Below, one piece after another: positions 1 through 10,177 of a stretch of DNA of 64,000 nucleotides; position 1 is the first letter of the stretch; each line of letters opens with the position of its first letter. Below the pieces are notes generated by a model. That model ran no database searches. It was not told the origin of the DNA and was given only the letters and a program-made list of their open reading frames with translations. This DNA comes from Anaerolineales bacterium (lineage in GTDB: Bacteria; Chloroflexota; Anaerolineae; Anaerolineales; Villigracilaceae): NCBI GenBank assembly GCA_014379595.1, contig JACMLM010000035.1, forward strand, positions 269,667-333,666, written 5' to 3'. Position numbers and translations under genes: made by a program.

Positions 1-346
1 GCACACCGGAATATGCGGATACCACAGAAACGTTTGCATCCACATCATCACCGCGCATATCCCAGGTGACATCTTTGTCGCCAATCAGCACATCACAGCC
101 ACGGCCGTCATTTTTTGATGGAGGCCGAATATCGATTTGTGCTTTTTGTGCAAGGGCGGTGATCGTTGCTTCGTCACGCAGATCCATATCATGTTGAAGT
201 GCGATCCATGTAATAGCGCGATACATTACACCGGTATCAAAGAAAAGATAACCAAGTGTGTCGGCAAGTCTTCGCCCAAGCGTGGTTTTGCCCGATGCAG
301 CAGGGCCGTCAAGTGCGATGATGGAGGCGGGAATATTTTTTGTCAT
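1..346 (-). CDS. cmk: Cytidylate kinase, N-terminal part (runs off the left edge)
   Basis: Only the first 115 residues lie in the window. The start is the ATG at 346. The protein opens MTKNIPASIIALDGPAASGK, and GPAASGKTT is the P-loop of nucleoside monophosphate kinases. It is followed by LGRRLADTLGYLFFDTGVMYRAI, the CMP-kinase signature in which the DTG(V/A)MYRA segment lines the nucleotide site. The family phosphorylates CMP and dCMP to the diphosphates in the cytosol for nucleic acid and lipid precursor supply. The gene lies 72 bp downstream of the preceding membrane protein on the same strand and may be read with it. The usual Gly and Ser of the P-loop (GPAGSGKST) are Ala and Thr here, both tolerated changes. 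Confidence 0.93.
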   Translation of the reverse strand, partial: MTKNIPASIIALDGPAASGKTTLGRRLADTLGYLFFDTGVMYRAITWIALQHDMDLRDEATITALAQKAQIDIRPPSKNDGRGCDVLIGDKDVTWDMRGDDVDANVSVVSAYSGV

Positions 347-418
347 ATTTTTTATTTTCTTAAGCCTGGATGCATCAGCAGTACAACTGCTGGTGGAACT
401 ATGAATAAAGATGATGAA

Positions 419-2191
419 CTAAGGAGTTGTTACTTCAGGCACAGAGTCAATGAAGAGATCATCGCGTGCCCAAAGGATAATTGTCTCGCCAGACTGGGGC
501 ATTTCACGCAAGGTGATCCATCGAATCCAATCATTGGGCAAGGTTTCATTCCACATGGGGGTTTGTCTCCAGTTGAAATCCTGCCCTCGATAAGCAGAGA
601 CAAGTACCGGGTCCGTTTGAATCGAGGTGACAACTAAAGATGGCGAAGTGGATATATCCAAAGCTTCAACAACACTCACGTGATGCGCACGTAATGTCCA
701 TTCAAGTGCGGGAGAATCCAGGCCAACAATGATCACAGGTGCAGAAAAATCATCTCCGGTACCCCATTCAGAAAGATCACGTACTGTGGATTCTAAAAGA
801 TGCGCTTGCATGGGAATGGATGGAGACCACCATAATTCCGGGAAGGCTAATCCGCGCAAGCCTGCAGAACCCAGTGTGCCGCCAAATCCCAACACACCTA
901 ACGCGAGTGCCAATCCCAACACGCCACCGAGACGTGCAATACGCATTGACCAGCCCGCTGCAACCAGCAACAGACTCAACACGAGCAGAAATAAAGCACC
1001 AATAAAAAGCCAATAACGCGTGACATATTCGCGCGTATCTGATGGAATCCACACCATGCCTGAGAAATCAAGCCATGCAAAGACCCAAATAAATGCGGTT
1101 AGGAAAATAACACCACCTACCTCGTTTCGTTCTTCAGGCAGGATATCAACATTGCGCACAAGTTCTAATGCGGCTAATACACAAAGTGGAACGAGCACCC
1201 AGGCGAGATCAGTTACCTGACGTGATGGAATAAATACTGCAAGCAATAAAGAGACGAGAAACCAGATGCTCAACGGAATGATGAGCGTGCTTCCTCTACG
1301 CCAGCCGCGAATGATGACGAGCAATGCAAGTAAAAACGTCAACGGTTGATAGACAAGAAGAGAGAGAAACAATCTGTTTGGGGGAACATCTGAAGTAATT
1401 AACCAACTGTTGATAAAAGCAGGGATGGAAGCTAATGCGGCACTTATTCCATTGGGTGCAATGAAGAAGAGCGTGCCTGCAGTGATGAAAGTAATTATGA
1501 AAGGCAGGAGAGCCGAACGGAGAGTAGTTCGATAATCGGTAATTGGTGATTCGTGATACGGAATATGTGATGCGTAATCGGTAGTTGTTGAATCGGTTGA
1601 GATGGTTTCAAGATCGGTGGCAGGTTTGGATGAGCGGCGGAGTTGCAATCCCTGATTGATCGCCCATGTGATTCCAAGGCCGAGAATGCCAGTCCAGATG
1701 GATGGTCCGCTCAGGAGGGCGAGGGCAGCGAAGAAGCCTGCAAGGCTCGGTTTGTTTCTAGAAAAGAATCCCCATGCGAAGATCAGAAATGTGATCGCTA
1801 ATATCGGACTCGCTACCTGACGAGATAGGGCGGTAAGGCCGGGGTCTAGAGCAATGAAAAAGGCGAGAATCAGGCCCGGGCGGGGTTTGATCCGTTCAAA
1901 TAAAAGAGGCGCAAAGACAAGCACACTACCTGCAAAAGCAGATATTAATCGTGCAAGGAAATCAGTCCCAGCTCCGTAAAGAAAAAATAAAATTGATGTG
2001 GAAAGGATGTAAAAAGGATGTGGGCTGAGCGTGGGCCTGAGGCCTTGTGCGAGATGAAGTGCCTGCAAGGCGGGTTCGGCTTCGACATCTGTAAGTGGCA
2101 TTGAGCCGAGTTGGATAAAACGCAAGCCGAGGGCGATAAGAAAGGCCAACAGGTAGAGCCAGCCTTCGTTTTTGAAATGTCGGTAAGTCAT
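419..2191 (-). CDS. GT-C type membrane glycosyltransferase-like protein (PMT/GT39-like)
   Basis: A 590-residue protein with about 12 hydrophobic segments. The N-terminus has the layout of lipid-phosphate-sugar-dependent GT-C transferases: one membrane helix (about residues 10-28), then an external loop with LTDVEAEPALQALHLAQG, where D35 and E37 sit where the metal or substrate acidic residues of the PMT family lie. The C-terminal 130 residues are a soluble, probably extracytoplasmic domain. A hydrophilic, low-complexity segment near residues 185-225 (rich in Thr, Ser and Asp) looks like an expanded linker. It is last but one in the minus-strand glycan cluster, downstream of a DUF2298 gene. 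Substrate unknown; the family assignment is fairly safe, the activity is inferred. Confidence 0.7.
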   Translation of the reverse strand: MTYRHFKNEGWLYLLAFLIALGLRFIQLGSMPLTDVEAEPALQALHLAQGLRPTLSPHPFYILSTSILFFLYGAGTDFLARLISAFAGSVLVFAPLLFERIKPRPGLILAFFIALDPGLTALSRQVASPILAITFLIFAWGFFSRNKPSLAGFFAALALLSGPSIWTGILGLGITWAINQGLQLRRSSKPATDLETISTDSTTTDYASHIPYHESPITDYRTTLRSALLPFIITFITAGTLFFIAPNGISAALASIPAFINSWLITSDVPPNRLFLSLLVYQPLTFLLALLVIIRGWRRGSTLIIPLSIWFLVSLLLAVFIPSRQVTDLAWVLVPLCVLAALELVRNVDILPEERNEVGGVIFLTAFIWVFAWLDFSGMVWIPSDTREYVTRYWLFIGALFLLVLSLLLVAAGWSMRIARLGGVLGLALALGVLGFGGTLGSAGLRGLAFPELWWSPSIPMQAHLLESTVRDLSEWGTGDDFSAPVIIVGLDSPALEWTLRAHHVSVVEALDISTSPSLVVTSIQTDPVLVSAYRGQDFNWRQTPMWNETLPNDWIRWITLREMPQSGETIILWARDDLFIDSVPEVTTP

Positions 2192-2261
2192 GGGCGCAAT
2201 TGTAATCGGTTAAATTGAGTAGGTGAAAGTCGTTGATAGCTCAATGCGAGACGATATTTTG

Positions 2262-4808
2262 CTATGGCACTTCGTAAATTATGACAGTGCCTTGCTCAAA
2301 GATTGGTTTAAGATACGTTTTGAATTTCTCTTCATTGACATTCATGGATGAACGTTCGAGGTTGCCAATATAAATATAACGGATGTTATATTTCTCAATG
2401 ATGAGTTGAGCTTCTTCCCAGCGGACTGTAGTGTAAAGCTTTATGATGTCGTCGTTGCGGGAACCTTGCGGTTCGTAACTGCCGCGCCATTGTGCTTCAT
2501 GTCCCTTCCAGCCCAGTACAGTTTGCATACCTGTGAACATGGAAATGCGCCCGTAGGCACTGTAGCCATCTCCAACTGCTTCAGTAATCACTCCATCAGG
2601 CTGAGTATGCAGGAATTCAATCGCGGCAGCTTCCTCAGGATTCTCACGTTTGATACGGTCAAAGTCATCGAGTGTGAAACCATATGTTGGTTTAAAGTTA
2701 TTGGTCTTTGTGAGCACACCAAAGACGGGATACAACAAACCTATAAAAATAACAATACCGATCATAACGCGAAAGCCAATAGTAGCCACTAAATTATGCA
2801 GATTTCGCAAAAGGTATGCAACTGCAAATGCGGCAACGAGGCTCCATAACATCCACGCTTGATAATAGAACTTGAAGACAGTGTTAATACGATAACCAAA
2901 TTGATCTCGCAAATAGACAAACTCAGGAGCAAGGACAAGGATCGTTCCGAGTGTGAGAATTAGCAGGACAAATTGATTTGAGGTTTGTGATTTGTGATTT
3001 ACGATTTCTGATTGAGGGTCAACCAGCTCTGAACGCTCTGTGATGAGCGTATCAAGACCACCAGTTTCGGATTGATGGTTACTCGCAAATAAATGAGCGA
3101 GTGATGGAATGAATAATGCCAACAAAGTAATGAGACTTCCAATATAAGTCAGTCGCCGTAGCAGTGTTGCACCGAAGAATTGACTTGCATTCATACCCTG
3201 CCCCGCAAGAAAAGATATGACAAAATCTTTTTCCACAAAGGATGCGATCCAGCTAATAAGCAATGAAAGAATCCAGAGGAAAAATACAAAGCCAAGGCCA
3301 AGTAGAAAGCCGCGCTTCCAATTAAATTGAATCCTTTCACCACGCCACAAATAAATAAGATATGCAAAGATTGGAATGAGAAGTGTGCCCCACATCATCC
3401 ACAAATGCACTCCGCGCGTGGGATACATAAAGTTGGGCAAAAGTCCACCCGCTTGAGATGAGAACCCAAGATAGAACGGAAAATATAAAAGAACAGAAAG
3501 TATTCCAAGTGGCAAACCAAACATGAACAAATCTTCAACACGATTCCAGTGCCAACCATCTTCGTTCGCACGCCAAAAGACGTAAGCAGCGACAATCAAC
3601 GTGGCCCCCACCAGAATATCCCAGGTGTTGAGAAAAGCCAGTCCTCCGATAACCAGAGCTGAAAATAAAAAGCCTGCATAATTAATATGCAGTTGTGCAC
3701 CGAGCAAAAAGCGCTCTAATTTAATCGTGCCGCGCCACCCGCCGAGAAAAAGATTTAATGCCACAGCAATTGCGAGCAAGCTAAATGGAATTGCAAGCAC
3801 ATGCGGATGCAAGTCACCGAGCAGGAAAGAGAAGAATGGAAATTCGTCAATAACCTCTTTGAATCCGCCAACCATGTCGTAGTCCTGGATGATACGGGAC
3901 GAACGCCACCACCATAAATAACGTTCAAGTGGCAGCCAGTGAAATGGAATTGCAGGCACTTGCGAGAGTTCTTTCATATCAAGCCATGCCCAAAATTGGC
4001 TTGAGTATTCACCTGTCGAAGAATCTTTTTGCCAAAATAATCCACCCTGATGGAGAATTTCGAGCAGAGCACCAAAATTGGAAACTAATAATAGAAAGAG
4101 AGGAGCGAGGAGAGCACTGAAAGTAGAATGAGGTTTGCTAACTTGTGCATCTGAAGATTGTTGATCATCTGTGGACTGTTGTGTATAGCCTGTTTTCGTA
4201 AGCAAGTTATATAAAATGCCATATGAACCAACCGCGCCCAATGCAAAGATAAGTGATGTCATTAGGTTGTGCGCCATGCTGCCCGTAACATTTGAGATTC
4301 GCGCAAGCATGGCTGTCATCACATAGCCGAAGTAATAATATGAAATTGCATATCCAGATAGCCACGGATCCTGTGGAGGAAAGACTGGTGAACGCAAGAT
4401 GCCGTTAATGAAAGCCAATTCCATTGGCCGCTCGGTGCCGTTCAGATCAGGGTTGGCCGAGCGTACAAAGGCCATGAATGCGAATGCAATAAAAAATAAA
4501 ATTTCTGTTGTAATAACGAGAGTTGTATTGGACTTAATAAAATTTACAATTTCAAATTGACGATTAACAATAGACCATATACTTAAACCAATAAGGAAAG
4601 CCAGCGCAAGTAGAATGCCGCCCATGTCATTTTGTGCAATGCCAAACGATGCAAACAGCCAAAAAATATATCCCCAGATCAACAAACCTGCGGCGCGTGA
4701 TAATGTGTAGCCTCTATCTGCAAGCGCAGGAAATAAATAATGCGCCAGCGGAAAAGTCAGCCAGCCGAGGAGAGTGATGATAATGTACCAGATGAAGAAT
4801 GAGGTCAT
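2262..4808 (-). CDS. DUF2298 (Chlor_Arch_YYY) polytopic membrane protein
   Basis: An 848-residue multi-pass membrane protein with some 17-19 hydrophobic segments. The diagnostic block of the Chlor_Arch_YYY family is clear: NGTERPME at 123-130 followed by FPPQDPWLSGYAISYYYFG near 143-161, which lies in an external loop. The C-terminal 130 residues (EEAAAIEFLHTQPDGVITEA and the WKGHEAQWRG segment) are soluble and resemble the tail of the larger fusion protein in the same cluster. The family is restricted mainly to Chloroflexi and some archaea and has the look of GT-C glycosyltransferases, but no reaction has been assigned that I can name. It sits directly downstream of the DUF952 gene in the glycan cluster. 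Confidence 0.85.
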   Translation of the reverse strand: MTSFFIWYIIITLLGWLTFPLAHYLFPALADRGYTLSRAAGLLIWGYIFWLFASFGIAQNDMGGILLALAFLIGLSIWSIVNRQFEIVNFIKSNTTLVITTEILFFIAFAFMAFVRSANPDLNGTERPMELAFINGILRSPVFPPQDPWLSGYAISYYYFGYVMTAMLARISNVTGSMAHNLMTSLIFALGAVGSYGILYNLLTKTGYTQQSTDDQQSSDAQVSKPHSTFSALLAPLFLLLVSNFGALLEILHQGGLFWQKDSSTGEYSSQFWAWLDMKELSQVPAIPFHWLPLERYLWWWRSSRIIQDYDMVGGFKEVIDEFPFFSFLLGDLHPHVLAIPFSLLAIAVALNLFLGGWRGTIKLERFLLGAQLHINYAGFLFSALVIGGLAFLNTWDILVGATLIVAAYVFWRANEDGWHWNRVEDLFMFGLPLGILSVLLYFPFYLGFSSQAGGLLPNFMYPTRGVHLWMMWGTLLIPIFAYLIYLWRGERIQFNWKRGFLLGLGFVFFLWILSLLISWIASFVEKDFVISFLAGQGMNASQFFGATLLRRLTYIGSLITLLALFIPSLAHLFASNHQSETGGLDTLITERSELVDPQSEIVNHKSQTSNQFVLLILTLGTILVLAPEFVYLRDQFGYRINTVFKFYYQAWMLWSLVAAFAVAYLLRNLHNLVATIGFRVMIGIVIFIGLLYPVFGVLTKTNNFKPTYGFTLDDFDRIKRENPEEAAAIEFLHTQPDGVITEAVGDGYSAYGRISMFTGMQTVLGWKGHEAQWRGSYEPQGSRNDDIIKLYTTVRWEEAQLIIEKYNIRYIYIGNLERSSMNVNEEKFKTYLKPIFEQGTVIIYEVP

Positions 4809-4818
4809 GTTTTAGTGA

Positions 4819-5193
4819 TCAGTTGTCAGTGGACAGTAATGTTGAGGGCAAAGAAAATTTCCCTTGTTCAGAATCAGGTATAAAGTCCACAACAGATGCG
4901 ACTGCTGTTAAGTTGATGGGGCCAAAGATGTGAGGAAATGAATCGGATTCGGAAATGCCAGGGGCAGGAAGTCCAGCAGGCGCTTCCCACTTAAGCTCGG
5001 GCTTGAGTTTTGTTTCGTCAAGTTTTAACAATACGAGGTCATTACGATCCCGATAAAAAGCATTTGCAACATGGAGAACTTGTTTTTCTGTAGAGCAATG
5101 AATAAAACCTTCTGTACTTAAACTTGGCGCAACATATTCACCTCGTGTTTGCGCATCGTCCCATTCGGCGCGGGATGTAATATGCAGGATCAT
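4819..5193 (-). CDS. DUF952 family protein
   Basis: A 124-residue soluble protein that opens MILHITSRAEWDDAQTRGEY and has the DUF952 signature EGFIHCSTEKQVLHVANAFY, with later LKWEAP and FPHIFGPINL blocks. The fold is thought to resemble ADP-ribosyltransferase-like or RNA 2'-phosphotransferase-like domains, but the function is not established. Its ATG overlaps the stop of the upstream fusion gene as ATGA, so translation is probably coupled. Its place between two large membrane glycosyltransferase-like genes has no obvious explanation. Confidence 0.85.
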   Translation of the reverse strand: MILHITSRAEWDDAQTRGEYVAPSLSTEGFIHCSTEKQVLHVANAFYRDRNDLVLLKLDETKLKPELKWEAPAGLPAPGISESDSFPHIFGPINLTAVASVVDFIPDSEQGKFSLPSTLLSTDN

Positions 5194-8100
5194 GGCAAGA
5201 CCTCATAGATGGTTGTGTGCTTATCGTGATAGACAGTTTTCCAATATTCGCCTTCGAACTGTTCAAACTTGGCAAGACCATCTGGGACACCCTCGAGAGC
5301 AGGATACACATTGCGTTCAAGCTGACCGACAATAATATATTTAACCTGATACTTCTTCAAAAATCTACGTGCCAATTCAATATCTATCGTTGTATAGAAT
5401 GTGCCAATCTCATCCACACGTTGTTGAACGGTTATAGATGCGGGCCCGCGCTGCTGGCGTTGATGAAAATTCCAACCGACAATGCCTGGCAAGCCGGTAT
5501 AGATGGTCATGCGTGTGCACCAGCGGTATTCAGTACAATTGGCTTCCACGATAACAGGCGAACCTTCAACATTATCCTGCAGCCAGCGGATGGCATCATA
5601 ATCCTCGCTCAACTCCATTGGCTGACCATCCCAATGCTGGGAATATTTCATGAAGGTTATGCCGTCAAGCGTTCGAGGCGTAAGCGGATTCATACGGTCA
5701 GTCATCTTATCGGTTGTGGCGGTAATTGTGAAAAGAAAAGCACCCGCAAACAAGGCATACAACCCAACCTGAAAGATCGTGCGCCAACGCAAACGCCAAA
5801 ATGGAAATATATTAAACAACCACCCAAAAGCCGCAGCTGCGCTTACAGCTAGCAATATCCACGCTTGTAAATATAATTTGAAGACTGTATTCATACGGCC
5901 AATATCGCCCACGAGCACAACAACTTCCACTGCGAGGGTGAGCACCAGCGCAGTACCGATCATTAACAACACGCCGCGTTTGATATCAGGCATGCCCGGA
6001 CGAAGAAGTAAAATTGCCGCCCAAGCTGCAAGGGGCAAAGCTATCAAGCCAGCGCGCACACCATCTACCGCTGAGAAAACCATCAACGCAACCACAACTG
6101 CAATACCTATTTCGATGAATAAAGCATATTCACGTAGTTTACTTAAATGTGAAACCGGTGTCGATGCCATCCATTCGCGCGTTTCCCATGCCAGCCATGC
6201 AACAATAATAAAGAGGAACAAGCCCCATTGAGTAATATATGATGAGATCGGTGTATGCGAACCGCGCCACGGATCGATTGCGCCATAGCTCTGACCATAC
6301 CAATGCGTAAATGGTGAATATAACAATGAACCAAGTATATACAGCAACGCTACAGCGCCCATCGCAACAAGAGCACGCCCAAGCCAATCCGGTAAATTGA
6401 ATCGGCCTTTCCATGCAAAGTTACGATACAACGTATATGCCAGTGCAAGTGCAGCCAGCGGGAAATATGTATACAAGTCCCATGTATTTGTTGGTCTAAG
6501 CGCACCCACCATCAATGCCCCAATACTAAATGTAGCGATCCACTCTTTGAGGCTCATTTGTGCTTTTGATTTGATAAATGAAACTGCCCATGCAATAATG
6601 AACAACGTAAGCGGCATTACGATCATGTGCGCATGCATATCGCTATATAAGAAGGTAAATAATGGGAACTCTGTGATCGGCTCCACATCATTTGGCGCAG
6701 GAATCACACGACTCGGGAGCCAATACCAATCACCCGGGCCAATTGGTAATTGAGCGCCGCCAATACTAAGGAAAATTCCTTTGAAAGCCCAGCCCCATTT
6801 TTGAATGATGTTAGCGTCCACAGGCACAAGTCCACCGGGCGCGGCTACTCGTATAAAGCTGTTGAACAACAAGCGTATCGTTCCAAGATTACCCAGTAAA
6901 AGGGTCATGAACGAAGCAGCTAGACCGGAAATCAATCGAACATCGATTTCAGATGTATTGCCTTCATCTTTTTGTCCGCGATCCAGCAAATTCCATCCGA
7001 CTGTAAATGCACCAATGGCGATCAACGCAAACCATGTTGGCAAAATAAAGTTATATGCAATCGATGGCACAATGCCCAGCAACTTTACGGGTGTGCCAAC
7101 CAGCACGAAACCATAATAGTAATAATTAATGTAACCACCCGCATACCACGGGTCATATGGCGGGAAGCTCGTGCTCTTCAAAACAGCATTGAAATACGAA
7201 AAATCCATGGGCCGCTCACCGCCCTTCGCGGGATGCCACATATCCGAATTGCCGAGCCGAATTAAAAGATCGATCAGGAAGAAGACGAAAAAGAGAATCT
7301 CCACCATCACGAAGAATCTGCGATTTGAATTCCAATCTTCTTTGAACTGGTCTCTGCGATTCATCCATAAGCTGAACCCTGTCACAGCAACAATGACAAA
7401 TGCCACACTGATGGAGACTCGTGTATAAGGTATGCCGATCGAGCCTCCCATCCATGAAAGCCATGCAATCAGAACCAGCCCAACAATGCGCCCCAGCGGA
7501 TATGCATACTGACGAATCCCCGGCAAAGCCAAACGCGCAATTGGGTAAGCAACAAGTCCTAATATGAAGATGAACAAATACCAAACTAAAACACCCACAA
7601 TGGGATATTTATTCTGTACCCAATCGTAATCAAACAAGTCAGACCATGTACCGCCTGCCCGCTGTTCTGCAAGGCGTGTATCAGGCAGCATCAGGTCCTT
7701 GTAATCACTGGCATTTGTCGGCAGGAGATGAACGACATTCGTCAAATCTACTGAGCTGAGCAGTGAAGATACTTCTGTTAAGTTAAAATCCTTTGTCTTT
7801 TGAAAGATTAATACTTTGGGATGATCGTAAAAGGTGAAAGCTTCTTCCGCAGCCTGATCGTTAATGACCAACGGACCAAATGTCGGATATGATTCAAAAA
7901 CCTCAACCAATTCAAAACCTAAATTACCTTTGTATTGACCGGGCTGTGCAACACGATAACAATGGATAATATCTTCGCCTGCCGGGCAGCCCAGCAATTC
8001 TCGATAATACAATGTAGTAAGCGGAAATCTTTCCGGCAAGCGAGTGATCTGACCATACTGATGATTGGTGGGGATGAGGATATAGTCTGATTGGTTGAGT

Positions 8101-10085
8101 GTTTCTACAAATCGATTTAATTTGTCCGCGTTATCGTCCCAATATACCTGAAAGATCAAGTCACCGCGATACATGCCACCAAAGGGATCATAACCATCCA
8201 CACGGAAGGGCAAACCAAAATCGTAATCGGTCTCATTGGCGAGCGATGAACCAGTCAATGCGAGGCCGCTGCCTGATGTCTCGATCTTCAAAATATAGGG
8301 TTGACCTTTGAGAACAGGAATCGCTTGATCAAATGAAAAAGAAACTGATGGGCCGCGCGGATCATCAGTTGAAAAATAATCCACCACTTGTGAAGCAGTT
8401 CCTAATACAGTATCCGGTGCAGCAGAAGAAAAAAGAGTCAGCACAATGGTTGAAGATGAAGCGGAATCCATTGCATGACCAAGCTCTATCCCGGAGACCT
8501 GCCCATCCACATTGGGAGTAAATGTAGCAATATATGGCGTATCTGCTTGAATCAACGTACCTGTGGGAAAACCTAAAGGCTGGTTATACGTCCCATCCTC
8601 TGTTTGGATATGAATGTTTATGGGGCCAGGAATGTTTTGAAAGATCCAACGCGAGGCGGCCATCCGCGTTTCATCTCGCAGATAAATACTTTGAAAAGCA
8701 AACGCCCATATTGCAGTTAACACAAGGACTGTCACGCCGATTACGCTGGCCAAAATAGTTGTGGAACGTTTAAGGGTTCCAACCTTCCAATTTGCCAGCT
8801 CAAAAATAAACCACGTAGCCATCATACATAAAAGTGGATAGATCGGCAGTTGATAACGCATGGTGGGGTTAAATTGAAAAGATTGCCATATAAAGTAAAA
8901 CGCTGTCCAACACCATAACAATAAATGTTTATATTCACCTTTGAAGATGCGCCAGCCCATCAACAAAAAACCAGCCCATGCAAGAATACCTAGGGGAAGT
9001 CCCAGACCCCAAACGGTTAAATTTGTAAATGAATATAAATGCGAGCGTCGTGCCCATTGCAAATTCCAAGGCAGATCGGCCTCGCCAGAGGCTTGCACAC
9101 GTTGTTCACTGATATTCGCAACCCACTGTGGATTAAGTCCCAGCCCGATGAATGCATAAGGCTGAAAGATGCGGAAAGATATAATCGTTGCCAATCCGCC
9201 TGCGATCAAAAAAACAGCGATTATTGACCAGTGGGCAGTATTCAGTCTTCTGTTTTTATCGTATAGGAAATAACGAACAATGAACGCGCCTGGTAAAACA
9301 ATGGCCATGGCCGCCGCATTGATTTTGGATGCCATGGCCATACCAAGCGCAAATCCAAAACCAATACTTAACCAAAAAAGAGGGTTGCGAAAAAAATCTG
9401 TAATGCGTAATTGGTAATCTGTAATTCGTTTTGGGGGATTTTCCTGTTCTTCTAACTCCCGATCACTGATATCTATTTCGTGTTCTCTGTTCTCTGTTCT
9501 CCGATGCTCAATAACCCCAACAGCAAAATAGAGCGCCAAAAACATAAACAAATTGACAAAAAGATCAGATGTGAAAAAATGAGACTGTTGAATCTGCATC
9601 ACTGCAAATGCTGAAAAAGTTGCGGCAAATAACCCTACACGCCGCCCATACAGTTTTGAAACGAACAAATACAAAATAAATATAGTGAACAAGTCTGCAA
9701 GCGCAGAGAATTGACGCGCAAAATATTTGGAATTACTAACGTTATCTGTCATTTCCATGGCATAACGAACCACGGTCATCGGCAGGTTGCCGTATACAAA
9801 AAAAGCATGTCCGCGGTTGTGTGGATTCAGCGTCGAACTAGCTGTATCAAAATATTCCCCAACTGTTAACCAACGTTTTTGGTCAGGCGGGCACGCATCT
9901 ATTGGAACAAGAGGATCATTGCATGTTTGAGCACGTAAATTATCCAGCACACCGCTCAGGAATAATTCATCCGGGTGTTGATGGTAACCTTCACCCCAAT
10001 TTGCACCCCCTAAACGTAAATATCCCGCCAGCAGCAGGACGAGAATGAAAAGCAGATCATAAAGCCACGCGCGTTTTTCGGTCAT
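5190..10085 (-). CDS. GT-C glycosyltransferase fused to DUF2298 (Chlor_Arch_YYY) domain
   Basis: A very large, 1631-residue polytopic membrane protein made of two membrane halves. The N-terminal half (about 1-520) is GT-C-like: one helix, then an external loop with GEGYHQHPDELFLSG, where D39-E40 is the acidic pair expected of PMT/ArnT-type enzymes. A long soluble, mostly beta segment follows (about 480-830) and probably lies outside. From about residue 845 a second membrane half begins; it carries the Chlor_Arch_YYY block GGERPMDF (near 956) and FPPYDPWYAGGYINYYYYG (near 973-991). The last 160 residues are a soluble tail with NCTEYRWCTRMTIYTGLPG. Both halves resemble single genes elsewhere in this cluster, so this is a natural fusion, likely coupling two steps of surface glycan or lipid glycosylation. 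Reaction unknown. Confidence 0.85.
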   Translation of the reverse strand: MTEKRAWLYDLLFILVLLLAGYLRLGGANWGEGYHQHPDELFLSGVLDNLRAQTCNDPLVPIDACPPDQKRWLTVGEYFDTASSTLNPHNRGHAFFVYGNLPMTVVRYAMEMTDNVSNSKYFARQFSALADLFTIFILYLFVSKLYGRRVGLFAATFSAFAVMQIQQSHFFTSDLFVNLFMFLALYFAVGVIEHRRTENREHEIDISDRELEEQENPPKRITDYQLRITDFFRNPLFWLSIGFGFALGMAMASKINAAAMAIVLPGAFIVRYFLYDKNRRLNTAHWSIIAVFLIAGGLATIISFRIFQPYAFIGLGLNPQWVANISEQRVQASGEADLPWNLQWARRSHLYSFTNLTVWGLGLPLGILAWAGFLLMGWRIFKGEYKHLLLWCWTAFYFIWQSFQFNPTMRYQLPIYPLLCMMATWFIFELANWKVGTLKRSTTILASVIGVTVLVLTAIWAFAFQSIYLRDETRMAASRWIFQNIPGPINIHIQTEDGTYNQPLGFPTGTLIQADTPYIATFTPNVDGQVSGIELGHAMDSASSSTIVLTLFSSAAPDTVLGTASQVVDYFSTDDPRGPSVSFSFDQAIPVLKGQPYILKIETSGSGLALTGSSLANETDYDFGLPFRVDGYDPFGGMYRGDLIFQVYWDDNADKLNRFVETLNQSDYILIPTNHQYGQITRLPERFPLTTLYYRELLGCPAGEDIIHCYRVAQPGQYKGNLGFELVEVFESYPTFGPLVINDQAAEEAFTFYDHPKVLIFQKTKDFNLTEVSSLLSSVDLTNVVHLLPTNASDYKDLMLPDTRLAEQRAGGTWSDLFDYDWVQNKYPIVGVLVWYLFIFILGLVAYPIARLALPGIRQYAYPLGRIVGLVLIAWLSWMGGSIGIPYTRVSISVAFVIVAVTGFSLWMNRRDQFKEDWNSNRRFFVMVEILFFVFFLIDLLIRLGNSDMWHPAKGGERPMDFSYFNAVLKSTSFPPYDPWYAGGYINYYYYGFVLVGTPVKLLGIVPSIAYNFILPTWFALIAIGAFTVGWNLLDRGQKDEGNTSEIDVRLISGLAASFMTLLLGNLGTIRLLFNSFIRVAAPGGLVPVDANIIQKWGWAFKGIFLSIGGAQLPIGPGDWYWLPSRVIPAPNDVEPITEFPLFTFLYSDMHAHMIVMPLTLFIIAWAVSFIKSKAQMSLKEWIATFSIGALMVGALRPTNTWDLYTYFPLAALALAYTLYRNFAWKGRFNLPDWLGRALVAMGAVALLYILGSLLYSPFTHWYGQSYGAIDPWRGSHTPISSYITQWGLFLFIIVAWLAWETREWMASTPVSHLSKLREYALFIEIGIAVVVALMVFSAVDGVRAGLIALPLAAWAAILLLRPGMPDIKRGVLLMIGTALVLTLAVEVVVLVGDIGRMNTVFKLYLQAWILLAVSAAAAFGWLFNIFPFWRLRWRTIFQVGLYALFAGAFLFTITATTDKMTDRMNPLTPRTLDGITFMKYSQHWDGQPMELSEDYDAIRWLQDNVEGSPVIVEANCTEYRWCTRMTIYTGLPGIVGWNFHQRQQRGPASITVQQRVDEIGTFYTTIDIELARRFLKKYQVKYIIVGQLERNVYPALEGVPDGLAKFEQFEGEYWKTVYHDKHTTIYEVLP

Positions 10086-10177
10086 ATCACCTCACGCCAC
10101 ACCCGCACTCCCTGGCACTGCCCGCCAAGGCATGTGTGCGTACGGTGCAAGTGTTGCGAATCAATCGTCAATAACGG

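Noticed and set aside
137..637. Plus-strand open frame of 166 codons
   Set aside because: It lies across the start of cmk, the gap and the end of the next gene, all on the other strand; the product is Cys-rich without any motif.
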